This document shows positions 42,694 to 51,435 of a stretch of DNA of 64,000 nucleotides, piece after piece (position 1 is the stretch's first letter; the number at the start of each line of letters is the position of its first letter). The DNA is from Cloacibacillus sp. Lineage in GTDB: Bacteria; Synergistota; Synergistia; Synergistales; Synergistaceae. The notes under the pieces were generated by a model that saw only the letters and a program-made list of their open reading frames with translations, was not told where the DNA came from and did no database searches. The position numbers and the translations under genes were made by a program. The stretch is taken from assembly GCF_020860125.1 (NCBI RefSeq), contig NZ_JAJBUX010000040.1:27763-91762 (forward strand). The letters are read 5' to 3'.

Positions 42694-44593
42694 AATAAAC
42701 AAACGTACACTGCTGTACGCCGCCCTGCTGCTGGCGATGCTGCTGGCGCTGATCGGACTCACATCGCGCCTGCGCGCGGAAAACTCAAATAAGACAGTCG
42801 CCTTTATTACGGAATATAAGGATATTACCTCGCTTGCCTATCAGTATTCGGAATCGCCTCTCTCGGTGTGGCGGAAAATAAACGCGCTCGGCGTCATGGG
42901 GGTGGCGGTCTCCGAATATACCGGAGACGAACTTGCGATCCATAATCCGCTGCCGCTGCGTTTCGGCTCCGCGGCTTCGATGCTCAGCGTTAAAGACGCT
43001 GAACGGGAGCCTAACAGGGCGGTTTTACGTTACCCGGCAAAACTATCTTACGCTGATATACTCTATAAATACATCAAGACAAAACTTCCAGCCGCTGAGC
43101 TGGTGACCGGTGGTGAATACAACTACATCATGCTTCCCGGTACAGTGGAAGAGTTCAAGTTCTCTACCTTTGTCCCCGACATTTCCGCTCTTGAATTTGC
43201 CTCGAAACACAATATACCCGTGCTCTTCCGTCCCGGACCCTGCACTCCTGCCTCTGGGAAAAATGTCGCCGAAGCCTTCCTATTTCTTACGGACAGGTTC
43301 CCTCAAATCAGGAACATAATTCCCGCCGGCCTGATCGTCTCCGGCTATCCCGAGATCGGACCCCTTGCCAAGGTGATGAAGGACAAGGGAATCACTCTTT
43401 CACAGGTGGAATTTGTAAAGCAGATAGGCGTGCCGCAGCTGGCCGCGAAGATCGGTCATCTTGTCATTCCGATGCACAGCCTTACGCGCGACGAAATAAT
43501 CTCACGCAACATAAACCGCGGTTCGATAGCCGACCGTTTTATCAGGGCGGTACACGAGCGCTCGATACGTTTCATTATGGTCCATCCCTACGACCTGCAG
43601 ATGGGCGGACGTCTGGAAATATTCACAGCGGATCTTGCCTCTTATAAAGAGGCGCTAGAGGCGCGTGGCTATCATCTGGGCTGGCCTGAACCGCTGCCCG
43701 GCTGGCCCGCGCCGCTGGCCGGAGCGGCCGCCTGCGGGCTGGTGGTCCTCTTTACCCTCTGGTTCTATATTTCACGGCTCACAGGCACTGAAAACGGAGA
43801 TGTCAAACCGATGCAGGCTCTTGTCCTCTTTGCCGCGGCCCTCCTGCTTGGCGGGGCTATGTGGAAGATATCTTTTGCCGCGAAACTGCTAGGTGGGTTC
43901 TGCGGCGCCCTGGCTGCCACAGAAGGGGCGATGACGGCGCTTGAGAGCTCGGAGCGGCGTCTCAGAGGCGCGGTCATCGGCCTGCTTATCGTCGTTGCCG
44001 GAGGCCTTTCCATCGCCTCCTTTTACGGGACCTCCGCAGCGGCGCTGCGGCTGACGCCATTCTCCGGCGTCAAGCTTACGCTGCTTCTGCCGCCGCTGCT
44101 GCTGCTCTTCCATGACCTTACGCGGCGCGTCCATCCGGAGACGATCGGCGAGATCGTCGTGCGTCCCGCGATATGGGGCGAGCTGGTGCTGATCGGCGTG
44201 ATGCTGCTGGTGATGCTCGTGATGGCGCTGCGCAGCGACAACGTTTCGAATGTTCCCGCGCTGGAGGTGGCCTTCCGTGACTTCATGGAGCGCGTGATGG
44301 TAGTGCGTCCGCGAACGAAGGAGTTTCTTATCGGTTATCCGGCGCTTGTTTTGTACTGGTATCTGGTACGCAATAAGTATATTCCGCACTACCGCGAGGT
44401 GGTGCGTATCGCCGCGGTGTTGGCTTTCTGCTCGGCAGTGAACACCTTTTGCCACTTCCACACGCTTCTTTACCTCAGTGTGATCCGCGTGCTCAACGGC
44501 TGGTGGCTCGGCCTGCTGCTGGGAACGGTCGGCGTGGCGGTTCTGCACTTTGTCCTTATTCCGCTTTGGCGGAGAGTTTCCAAAAGCCTTTAG
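42683..44593 (+). CDS. DUF5693 family membrane protein
   Basis: A 636-aa protein. An N-terminal membrane helix (LLYAALLLAMLLALIGL) is followed by an extracytoplasmic domain of about 300 residues (YKDITSLAYQY, GVMGVAVSEYTGDEL), then seven to eight membrane helices in the C-terminal half. The architecture fits the DUF5693 family, frequently next to csaB in Firmicutes and related phyla. Function is unproven; the periplasmic domain contains a TIM-barrel-like pattern (FVKQIGVPQLAAKI). It overlaps maf by 11 nt. Confidence 0.8.
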   Translation: MMNRINKRTLLYAALLLAMLLALIGLTSRLRAENSNKTVAFITEYKDITSLAYQYSESPLSVWRKINALGVMGVAVSEYTGDELAIHNPLPLRFGSAASMLSVKDAEREPNRAVLRYPAKLSYADILYKYIKTKLPAAELVTGGEYNYIMLPGTVEEFKFSTFVPDISALEFASKHNIPVLFRPGPCTPASGKNVAEAFLFLTDRFPQIRNIIPAGLIVSGYPEIGPLAKVMKDKGITLSQVEFVKQIGVPQLAAKIGHLVIPMHSLTRDEIISRNINRGSIADRFIRAVHERSIRFIMVHPYDLQMGGRLEIFTADLASYKEALEARGYHLGWPEPLPGWPAPLAGAAACGLVVLFTLWFYISRLTGTENGDVKPMQALVLFAAALLLGGAMWKISFAAKLLGGFCGALAATEGAMTALESSERRLRGAVIGLLIVVAGGLSIASFYGTSAAALRLTPFSGVKLTLLLPPLLLLFHDLTRRVHPETIGEIVVRPAIWGELVLIGVMLLVMLVMALRSDNVSNVPALEVAFRDFMERVMVVRPRTKEFLIGYPALVLYWYLVRNKYIPHYREVVRIAAVLAFCSAVNTFCHFHTLLYLSVIRVLNGWWLGLLLGTVGVAVLHFVLIPLWRRVSKSL

Positions 44594-44612
44594 CTCCCTC
44601 GGGAGAGAAAAA

Positions 44613-45623
44613 TTGGGGAAAAAATTCGACGTACTCCTTCTCGGATACTACGGCTTCGGCAACCTCGGTGATGAGCTGCTTGCCGAGGCCGCCGTCTCTC
44701 TTTTGCGTGAAGCCGGAGTTGAACGAAGCCGGATCGCCATCCTGTCGTCTACGCCGGATGACAGTGAAGAACGTTTTGGCGTCGCTTCCTTCAACCGCTG
44801 GCGGCTCGGCGACGTGGCGAGAGCCTGTTCGGATAGCCGCACGCTGCTTCTTGGCGGCGGCGGTCTTTTTCAAGACAGTACGAGTCTGCGCTCATGCCTC
44901 TATTACTGCGCGGTGATGCTGATCGCGAAGATGAAGGGGCTGCGGATATGGGCAGTGGGGCAGTCTGTGGGCCCGCTGCGCTCAAAGGCGGCGCGGGGAG
45001 TCACTCGTCTGGCTCTTTCGTTATGCTCGTATATAAGCGTGCGTGACGAAAGTTCGCTGAAAATGGCCGGAGATCTTGGCTTGAGCGCTGAGCTCACTCC
45101 CGACCTTGTTATGTCGCTCGTACCTGAAAAAAACGCGGTAAAAGAGCCTCTGATCCTCTTTAACGCGCGCCCCGGATACGGGGATCTTGCGCGGATGACG
45201 GCCGAGAGGTGCCGTGAAGCCGCCGATGCAGCTGGCTGTGAAGTGCGCGGCGTCGCCCTTGCCGCCGAGGATGCCGCTGAGATCGAGAGACTGCACTCTC
45301 TGCAATATGTAAAAATCCGCGATATAATAACTGTGAAAAACTTAGAGGAGTTTTCAGCGGCCGTTCAAGGCGCGTCGGGAGCGGTCGGTATGAGGCTTCA
45401 CTTTTTAGTGCTCTGTCTGCTGGCCGGAATTCCGCTTGCCGGATGCGCCTATGATCCGAAGGTTTTGGGCTTCTGTATGCGCTATAATGTCGAGGTAGTG
45501 GGCGAGGGTCCGGTAGGGCTCGGTAAACTGAACGATAATACTGTGCAAAGCAAAGCCGCGGCGGCGGTGCGTGAAAAATTTACTGCGGGGCTGCGCGGCG
45601 TGTTAGGTGATAGAAATGGATAA
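44613..45623 (+). CDS. csaB: Polysaccharide pyruvyl transferase CsaB
   Basis: A 336-aa protein. LLLGYYGFGNLGDELL at the N-terminus is the diagnostic CsaB motif; LLLGGGGLFQD and VGMRLHFLVL are further family segments. CsaB adds pyruvyl ketals to a cell-wall-linked polysaccharide, creating the ligand for SLH-domain surface proteins. I start at TTG 44613 because GGGAGAG precedes it; an earlier in-frame TTG lies inside the DUF5693 gene without a site. SLH domains are common in Synergistota outer-membrane porins, so the product may tether the outer membrane to the wall. Confidence 0.88.
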   Translation: MGKKFDVLLLGYYGFGNLGDELLAEAAVSLLREAGVERSRIAILSSTPDDSEERFGVASFNRWRLGDVARACSDSRTLLLGGGGLFQDSTSLRSCLYYCAVMLIAKMKGLRIWAVGQSVGPLRSKAARGVTRLALSLCSYISVRDESSLKMAGDLGLSAELTPDLVMSLVPEKNAVKEPLILFNARPGYGDLARMTAERCREAADAAGCEVRGVALAAEDAAEIERLHSLQYVKIRDIITVKNLEEFSAAVQGASGAVGMRLHFLVLCLLAGIPLAGCAYDPKVLGFCMRYNVEVVGEGPVGLGKLNDNTVQSKAAAAVREKFTAGLRGVLGDRNG

Positions 45624-46443
45624 CAAAAGAATTGAAGAGCTGAAATCTATAGCGGCCGAGGTACGGAAAGATGTCCTGCGCATGGTTGGACTGGCGCGCT
45701 CCGGTCCCTTTGAAACATCTATGTCTGCCGCCGACCTGCTCGTTTATCTCTACTGGGAGGAGCTGCTGCTCATTCCCTCCGAACCGGGGCGAAGAGACCG
45801 TGACCGCTTCATAACGGATATACCCGCGGCGATTCCCGCTCTCTATGCCGTGCTCGCGCGGCGGGGCTTCTTTGAGAGGGAACACCTGTGGCATTACCGC
45901 CGTTTAGGCGCGATGCTTCAGGCGCTGCCGGATTTCAAGAGAACTCCGGGGATCGACGCGCCATGTCTTACGGTGCAGCCGGCGGTGGCGATGGCCGCCG
46001 CCATCGCGAAGGAGTTATCCCGCGAGGAGGAAAAGCCGCGCGTCGTATTTCTTACAGCCGGTCTCTCGTTTTCATCGGAAGAATTTATCAGAGAAATGAA
46101 ACATATCGGCCTTTGCGGTATTCCCAACCTTCTTGTCGTGATCGCCACACGCGAATCGGAGGCTGACGGCGGTTCGAGCGTTAGTACAAACAACGTACGA
46201 ATGTTATCTTCCTGTGGCTGGGAGGTCAGGCAGGCGATCGCGGAAGATCTCCGCTCTCTTGAAGAGGCCTGTAATTCCTTTGACTTCAAAGATGGCGGTC
46301 CAAAGGCGCTTTTCGTCTCCATAGCGGGCGCACTCGGACTCTCCGTATCTGATTCGGGACAGTCCGAGACAGCGCATTCGCTGAGTATGGGAGAACTGGA
46401 TCAGGCGTTGGAAGAACTGGAGGTAAAATCCAATGAGCATTAA
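45616..46443 (+). CDS. Transketolase N-terminal-like protein lacking the ThDP motif
   Basis: A 275-aa protein with the layout of the N-terminal transketolase half: IAAEVRKDVLRMVGLARSGPFETSMSAADLLVYLY aligns with the usual opening segment, split here as AAEVRKDVLRMVGLARSG then FETSMSAADLLVYLY. However, the conserved His of S-K-G-H is missing (FITDIPAAIPALYAV) and the ThDP/Mg motif G-D-G...N is replaced by LTAGLSFSSEEF. It is therefore likely unable to bind thiamine diphosphate. The ATG at 45616 follows AGGTGA and overlaps csaB by 8 nt; the gene overlaps the C-terminal-like partner by 11 nt. Its role may be structural, regulatory or a changed chemistry. Confidence 0.78.
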   Translation: MDNKRIEELKSIAAEVRKDVLRMVGLARSGPFETSMSAADLLVYLYWEELLLIPSEPGRRDRDRFITDIPAAIPALYAVLARRGFFEREHLWHYRRLGAMLQALPDFKRTPGIDAPCLTVQPAVAMAAAIAKELSREEEKPRVVFLTAGLSFSSEEFIREMKHIGLCGIPNLLVVIATRESEADGGSSVSTNNVRMLSSCGWEVRQAIAEDLRSLEEACNSFDFKDGGPKALFVSIAGALGLSVSDSGQSETAHSLSMGELDQALEELEVKSNEH

Positions 46444-47380
46444 CGAAAAGATATCGACATTTGCCGCCTTTTGTGAGCTGATCACGGAATACGCGCTGAA
46501 CGATGAAGACTTCCTTCTGCTTACGACCGAAGAGGTAACGGAGACGGAGCTTTTTGACAGGCTGCCTCCTGAAAAGTATATTCGTACGGAATCATCGGTG
46601 GCGGGTGCGCTTATGCGTGCCGCCGGCAGCGCGATCGCCGGTAAAAAAACCTGGCTGCTGGGACGCGTCGCCGAACTCACGGGGTGCGGCTACGCGCAGA
46701 TACGCGAGGCAATCGCGCTGCCCAAGCTTCCGGTGCGTATCGCGGCGCTGAACGGCGGGCTCTCCTGCGCCCACGAGGGGGCCGCCGTTCAGCTTTTGGA
46801 AGATCTTGCCCTTATGCGTACCATTCCCAATATGAACGTCTTTATTCCCTCTGACATGGCTGCCCTCAGAGGTATCCTCGAGAGGAGTGAAAATACCTCC
46901 GCGCCGCTCTACATGCGGCTTGGCTGTACGCCGGTACCGGCGCTGGACGATTCCTACGGCGAATCGTTCCGCTTTGGCGGCGCGCGGATACTTCGCAGCG
47001 GAACTGGCGTAACGATATGTGCCTGTGGTATCATGGTTAGTCAGGCCTTGCTTGCCGCGGAGCAGCTTGAACGGCAGAACATCAGCGCCGAGGTCATAGA
47101 CTGCTACAGTCTGAAGCCTTTTCCCGAAAGCGTTCTGCTTTCATCCGTCCGCCGGACCGGATGCTGCGTCGTCGCGGAGGAGCACGGCAACATCGGCGGC
47201 CTATTCGGCGCGGCCGCTGAGTGTCTGGGCCGGACATATCCGGTGCCGCTGCGCTGTGTGGCGGTAGAGGATCAATTTGTAAACAGCGGTACTCCCGAAG
47301 AGCTTCGCGAGTACTACGGACTGACCTGGAAAGAGATCGTTGACGCGTCCGCCCAAGCGTGGGCGCTGCGCAGGAGGTAA
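46433..47380 (+). CDS. Transketolase C-terminal-like protein lacking the catalytic Glu
   Basis: A 315-aa protein with the pyrimidine-binding and C-terminal transketolase domains (ALNGGLSCAHEGAAVQLLEDLALMR split across RTIPNMNVFIPSD; C-terminal SAEVIDCYSLKPFP and EEHGNIGGLFG). The GIAEQ segment, whose Glu activates ThDP, reads ESSVAGALMRAAG, with no Glu at the expected site. Together with the missing GDG motif in its partner, the pair appears catalytically inactive as a transketolase. ATG after GGAGG overlaps its partner; ftsE begins 8 bp later. Confidence 0.78.
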   Translation: MSINEKISTFAAFCELITEYALNDEDFLLLTTEEVTETELFDRLPPEKYIRTESSVAGALMRAAGSAIAGKKTWLLGRVAELTGCGYAQIREAIALPKLPVRIAALNGGLSCAHEGAAVQLLEDLALMRTIPNMNVFIPSDMAALRGILERSENTSAPLYMRLGCTPVPALDDSYGESFRFGGARILRSGTGVTICACGIMVSQALLAAEQLERQNISAEVIDCYSLKPFPESVLLSSVRRTGCCVVAEEHGNIGGLFGAAAECLGRTYPVPLRCVAVEDQFVNSGTPEELREYYGLTWKEIVDASAQAWALRRR

Positions 47381-47388
47381 TTTGAAAT

Positions 47389-48084
47389 ATGGATATAAAG
47401 TTTTCCGGCGTCACAAAGATATTTGAGCCGGATATCGTTGCTTTGGAAGATGTTTATCTTAGTATAGACCGCGGAGAATTCGTCTATCTGGTGGGGGAGA
47501 CGGGCTCCGGCAAGACGACCCTTATGCGCTGTATATTCCGCGAAGTCATTCCCTCCAGGGGGCACATCAGCGTAGGCGGACGCGCGCTGCGGAAGATGGG
47601 CCGTTTTGAGCTGGCCCTGTTCCGCCGCGACATCGGCGTCATCTTTCAGGATTTCAGCCTGCTGCCAAATATCACCGCCTTTGAGAACGTCGCCTTTGTG
47701 CTCGAGGTGATGGGGGTTCCCTCGCGTGAGATAGAGGAGCGTGTCGCTGACGTACTGAAGACTGTCGGCATCTGGCGGCGCCGGAACCTTTATCCGCCGC
47801 AGCTTTCCGGCGGTGAGCAGCAGCGCCTCACCATCGCGCGCGCGATCGTCAACGGACCGTCGCTGATATTGGCCGACGAACCGACGGGAAACCTTGACAG
47901 CCATACGGCCGACGAGATCATGCAGCTGATGCTTGACATCAACGCCGCGGGGACCACCGTCATCATGGCGACGCACAACCAGGCGATCGTCGATACCTAC
48001 AGGCACCGCGTTGTTGAGATAAGACGCGGACGCATCGTCCGCGATGACAAGGAAGGAGGCTACGAGGCTGATGTCACGTATTAA
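47389..48084 (+). CDS. ftsE: Cell division ATP-binding protein FtsE
   Basis: A 231-aa ABC ATPase with Walker A GETGSGKTTLM, signature LSGGEQQRLTIARAI, and Walker B LILADEPTGNLD, plus the H-loop MATHNQ. ATG follows AGGAGG. FtsE with FtsX transmits ATP-driven conformational change to periplasmic amidase activators such as EnvC at the division site. It overlaps ftsX by 14 nt, and the EnvC-like gene follows ftsX. Confidence 0.95.
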   Translation: MDIKFSGVTKIFEPDIVALEDVYLSIDRGEFVYLVGETGSGKTTLMRCIFREVIPSRGHISVGGRALRKMGRFELALFRRDIGVIFQDFSLLPNITAFENVAFVLEVMGVPSREIEERVADVLKTVGIWRRRNLYPPQLSGGEQQRLTIARAIVNGPSLILADEPTGNLDSHTADEIMQLMLDINAAGTTVIMATHNQAIVDTYRHRVVEIRRGRIVRDDKEGGYEADVTY

Positions 48085-48955
48085 ATATATTCTGAGAGAC
48101 GGATGGCGTCTGGTATGGCGTCATTTCGGCATGAGCCTTCTGACGGTCTTTACCGCCATGTCCGTCTTTTTCGTGATCGGGGCGACGATGCTCTTTATCC
48201 TCAACATAAGAAATGTCATCGGCACGATGGAAAACCAGCTCTCAATACAGGCATATATGAAGCCTGACACCGACCTTGAGGCTGCCGCAAAGAGGATAAA
48301 AGCGATGCGCAATGTTAAAAGTGTAAAAGTAATAACTAAAGAAACTGCCCTGGAACGGCTGCGTGCGCGTCTTGGAAATCAGGCCAACGCGGTGACGCTG
48401 CTTGGTTCCAACCCTCTTCCAGCGAGTATCGAGGTTCGCGTCAGCCGCGCCGCGGAGGTTTCGGATACCGCCCGCATGCTGATGGCGATCCCCGACGTGG
48501 ACGATATAGTATACGCGGGGCATGTCGCGGAAAAGCTGACGCGTCTTTCGACCTTTGTCGAGCGTTTCTCTTTAGTGATGCTCATCGTAGCGCTTGCCGC
48601 GAGCGGCGTGGTCCTCTTCAACACTATCAGGATAGCGGTATACTCGCGCGCCGAGGAGATAGACGTGATGATGAAGGTTGGCGCGACCTCCACCTACGTC
48701 GCCTTTCCCTTTGTCATCCAGGGGTTCATTCTGGGACTGACGGGCGCGCTTGTCGCCTCCGCGGCTCTGGGATATTCCTACTTCAGCGCGGTGGCCCGCC
48801 TGAAGGATATGCTGCCGTTCCTCTCATTTATCGAATCGCCTCGGCTTCTCGCTAAGCTGAGCCTTGTGCTCATCTGCTGCGGGACGGTGGTGAGCCTCTT
48901 CGCGAGCCTTATCGCCGTGGAGAAATTTATCAGGAAGGCGGCTAAGCCGCTTTAA
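48071..48955 (+). CDS. ftsX: Cell division protein FtsX
   Basis: A 294-aa permease-like protein with four membrane helices: one near residues 25-45, then a periplasmic domain (about 50-160) and three helices (LIVALAASGVVLFNTIRIAVY, FPFVIQGFILGLTGALVAS, LVLICCGTVVSLFASLIAV). The ATG at 48071 follows GGAGG and lies in ftsE; another in-frame ATG at 48044 has no site. The EEIDVMMKVGAT loop is a family hallmark. Confidence 0.93.
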   Translation: MSRIKYILRDGWRLVWRHFGMSLLTVFTAMSVFFVIGATMLFILNIRNVIGTMENQLSIQAYMKPDTDLEAAAKRIKAMRNVKSVKVITKETALERLRARLGNQANAVTLLGSNPLPASIEVRVSRAAEVSDTARMLMAIPDVDDIVYAGHVAEKLTRLSTFVERFSLVMLIVALAASGVVLFNTIRIAVYSRAEEIDVMMKVGATSTYVAFPFVIQGFILGLTGALVASAALGYSYFSAVARLKDMLPFLSFIESPRLLAKLSLVLICCGTVVSLFASLIAVEKFIRKAAKPL

Positions 48956-48971
48956 CCCTGCGGCGCTAGTT

Positions 48972-50192
48972 ATGGGCATCCAAACAAAAAAAGTCCGGCT
49001 GATAGCGTTCCTCTCCGCAGCGGTGCTGCTCTGCGCTCCGCTGCCGACACTTGCCGCGGCGAAGACGGCGGCCCAGATAGAGGCGGAGATAAAGCAGCAG
49101 GAGCGCGAGTATCAGAAGATACAGAGTCAGATGTCGAAGGTAAGCAAAAACATCAAAGAGACGCAGCGCAAGGAAAAGAACGTCACGCAGCAGATCGGCG
49201 TCCTGAGCCAGAAGATAACGGTGACCCAGCAGAAGGTCAACGTCGTGAGCCTCAAGATGAGAAAGGTGCAGAACAACATCTTCGCCCTCTCAAACAATAT
49301 AAAGGAAGCTAATAAAAACATCAGCGCCGCTCAGGAGATACTTAAAAAGCGGCTCATAAACATTTACAAATACGGCGGCGTCGCCGAGTTCAACCTCCTG
49401 CTCTCATCGCAGGGGGCGGAGGATGCGCTTGCGAACTCTTACCTTCTGGGTAAGATCGCGGAGCAGGACCAGAAGCTCATCAACGACCTTATAGAGCAGA
49501 AGCGCCGCCTGACGATGACGCAGGAAGAGCTGCGTAAGGAGCATCTGCGTCTCAAAGGACAGACCAACGAGCTGAAACAGCAGAACAAGGAGCTGAAGAG
49601 CGCCGCCGACGAGCGCAATGAGCTGCTCGCCAAGGTCCGCAGGGACAAGAAGCTCTTCATGGCCGAACAGGCCGAGCTGCAAAGAGCCTCGCAGGAGATG
49701 CAGGCGGCGATAAAAAGACTGCTGGCCGAGAAAAAACGTCTGCGCGACGAGGCGAACAGAAGGCAGGGAAAGCCGGTCACGCCAACGCCGAACTACTATA
49801 AGGGCGGACGCCTTGCCTGGCCGGTACAGGGAACGATAACCAGCCAGTTCGGTACGCGTGTGCATCCTGTCTTTAAGACGAAGATAACCCATACGGGACT
49901 TGATATAGCCGCCCCGAAGGGTACGCCGGTCAAAGCCGCCGATCCGGGCGAGGTCCTCTATACGGGCTGGATGCGCGGATATGGCCAGGTGGTCATCGTC
50001 GACCATGGCGGAAATCTTACCACCGTATACGCCCACCTCTCGAAGATAGAGACGACGGAGGACGCGAAGGTGACTCGCCAGACGGTGATTGGCCGTGTCG
50101 GTTCGACCGGCGTCGCGACCGGCAACCATCTGCACTTTGAGGTGCGCGTGAATGGCAATGCGGTCAACCCGCTGAAGTACCTCAATAAGTAA
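48972..50192 (+). CDS. EnvC-like murein hydrolase activator (M23/LytM domain)
   Basis: A 406-aa exported protein: a signal peptide (VRLIAFLSAAVLLCAPLPTLA) and about 250 residues of coiled coil (residues 33-275, rich in K/E/Q heptads), then a LytM domain. The metal ligands appear intact (THTGLDIA near 305 and HLHFEV near 385), so it might itself be a peptidase, unlike E. coli EnvC, which lacks some metal ligands. Its place directly after ftsEX predicts the classical FtsEX-EnvC partnership. The start lacks a strong ribosome site. Confidence 0.9.
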   Translation: MGIQTKKVRLIAFLSAAVLLCAPLPTLAAAKTAAQIEAEIKQQEREYQKIQSQMSKVSKNIKETQRKEKNVTQQIGVLSQKITVTQQKVNVVSLKMRKVQNNIFALSNNIKEANKNISAAQEILKKRLINIYKYGGVAEFNLLLSSQGAEDALANSYLLGKIAEQDQKLINDLIEQKRRLTMTQEELRKEHLRLKGQTNELKQQNKELKSAADERNELLAKVRRDKKLFMAEQAELQRASQEMQAAIKRLLAEKKRLRDEANRRQGKPVTPTPNYYKGGRLAWPVQGTITSQFGTRVHPVFKTKITHTGLDIAAPKGTPVKAADPGEVLYTGWMRGYGQVVIVDHGGNLTTVYAHLSKIETTEDAKVTRQTVIGRVGSTGVATGNHLHFEVRVNGNAVNPLKYLNK

Positions 50193-50217
50193 AAGAACAA
50201 AGATAAAAGAAAGGTAC

Positions 50218-51423
50218 GTGATAGATTTGAGATCGAAGATATTGAACATCGCCGCGGGGATGCTGATAGGGGCGCTCCTCTGCGTCTCTCTCTATAAAAT
50301 TCCCCAGGCGGTGGGCGCCGACTGGGAAAAGAGCCTGCCCTTCACACCGCAGCAGCTGGCAATAATGAAACAGGTGAAGCTGGCACTCTCCACCTATCAG
50401 GTGGACGGCGACAAAAAGGGCAAGGTCGACGACATGAAGATGTACTACGGCGCGCTCAAGGGGCTGGTCGAATCCCTTGACGATCCCTATACGCGCTTTG
50501 TGGAACCGAAGGCCCTTGAAGAGGAAAACATGGAGATGGAGGGCGAGTACGGCGGCCTTGGCATCTACATGGCCTCGCGTGACGGACGCACTATAGTCAT
50601 CGCCCCCATCGAGGATACACCCGCCGACCGCGCCGGAATCAAGCCGCTCGACGAGATCATCAAAGTCGATGACAAAAACGTTATGGGGATGGACAGCGAC
50701 GAAGTCGTGAAGATGCTGCGCGGCCCCGCGGGCAAACCGGTGACCATCCAGATACGCCGCAAGAACGTTGATAAGCTGATACCGGTGAAGATCGTGCGTG
50801 AGATTATCAAGATCAAGACTGTGCGCATGGAGATGCTTAACGACGGCGTCGCCTACATAAAGCTGAATCACTTCAACCTCAAGACTGACGGGGAGCTGCG
50901 CGCCGCTATAAAAAAGGCGACGGACAAGAAAGCGAAGGGCATCATTATGGATCTTCGCAACAACCCAGGGGGGCTTCTCGACGTCTGTGTCGACGTAACC
51001 TCGCAGTTCATTCCCAAAGGTGTGGTCGTCGGCATGAAGGGCCGCTTTGAGAAGGCCAACGATACGCTTTACGCTAAAGAGGGGCGCGCGAACAACCTTC
51101 CGCTCGTGGTTATCGTAAACGAAGGAAGCGCGAGCGCCGCCGAGATATTTGCCGGCGCTGTCAAAGATCACAAGCGCGGTACCATCGTCGGTATGAAAAC
51201 CTTTGGCAAGGGGTCGGTGCAGACGCTCTTCAACCTTCCCGACGGCTCCGGTATCTATGTGACGATCGCGCGCTATCACACGCCGTCCGGCTTTGTCCTG
51301 GATCACAAAGGACTCCAGCCCGACATAAAGGTCGAGGGAGAACCTAAAAAGGACAAGAAAGAGGACAAACAGCTTCAGAAGGCGCTCGGCGTGCTCAAGC
51401 AGAAGATCAAAGAGAAAAAATAG
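50218..51423 (+). CDS. ctpA: C-terminal processing peptidase (S41 family)
   Basis: A 401-aa protease. A membrane anchor or signal lies near residues 5-22. The PDZ domain covers about 100-185 (GEYGGLGIYMAS, DTPADRAGIKPLDEI), and the catalytic dyad is Ser in NEGSASAAE (about 306) with Lys in GMKTFGKGS (about 331). CtpA-type proteases turn over murein hydrolases and envelope proteins. The start is GTG 50218 after AAAGG; TTG 50227 is an alternative. Confidence 0.93.
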   Translation: MIDLRSKILNIAAGMLIGALLCVSLYKIPQAVGADWEKSLPFTPQQLAIMKQVKLALSTYQVDGDKKGKVDDMKMYYGALKGLVESLDDPYTRFVEPKALEEENMEMEGEYGGLGIYMASRDGRTIVIAPIEDTPADRAGIKPLDEIIKVDDKNVMGMDSDEVVKMLRGPAGKPVTIQIRRKNVDKLIPVKIVREIIKIKTVRMEMLNDGVAYIKLNHFNLKTDGELRAAIKKATDKKAKGIIMDLRNNPGGLLDVCVDVTSQFIPKGVVVGMKGRFEKANDTLYAKEGRANNLPLVVIVNEGSASAAEIFAGAVKDHKRGTIVGMKTFGKGSVQTLFNLPDGSGIYVTIARYHTPSGFVLDHKGLQPDIKVEGEPKKDKKEDKQLQKALGVLKQKIKEKK

Positions 51424-51435
51424 GACGGCGCCCAG

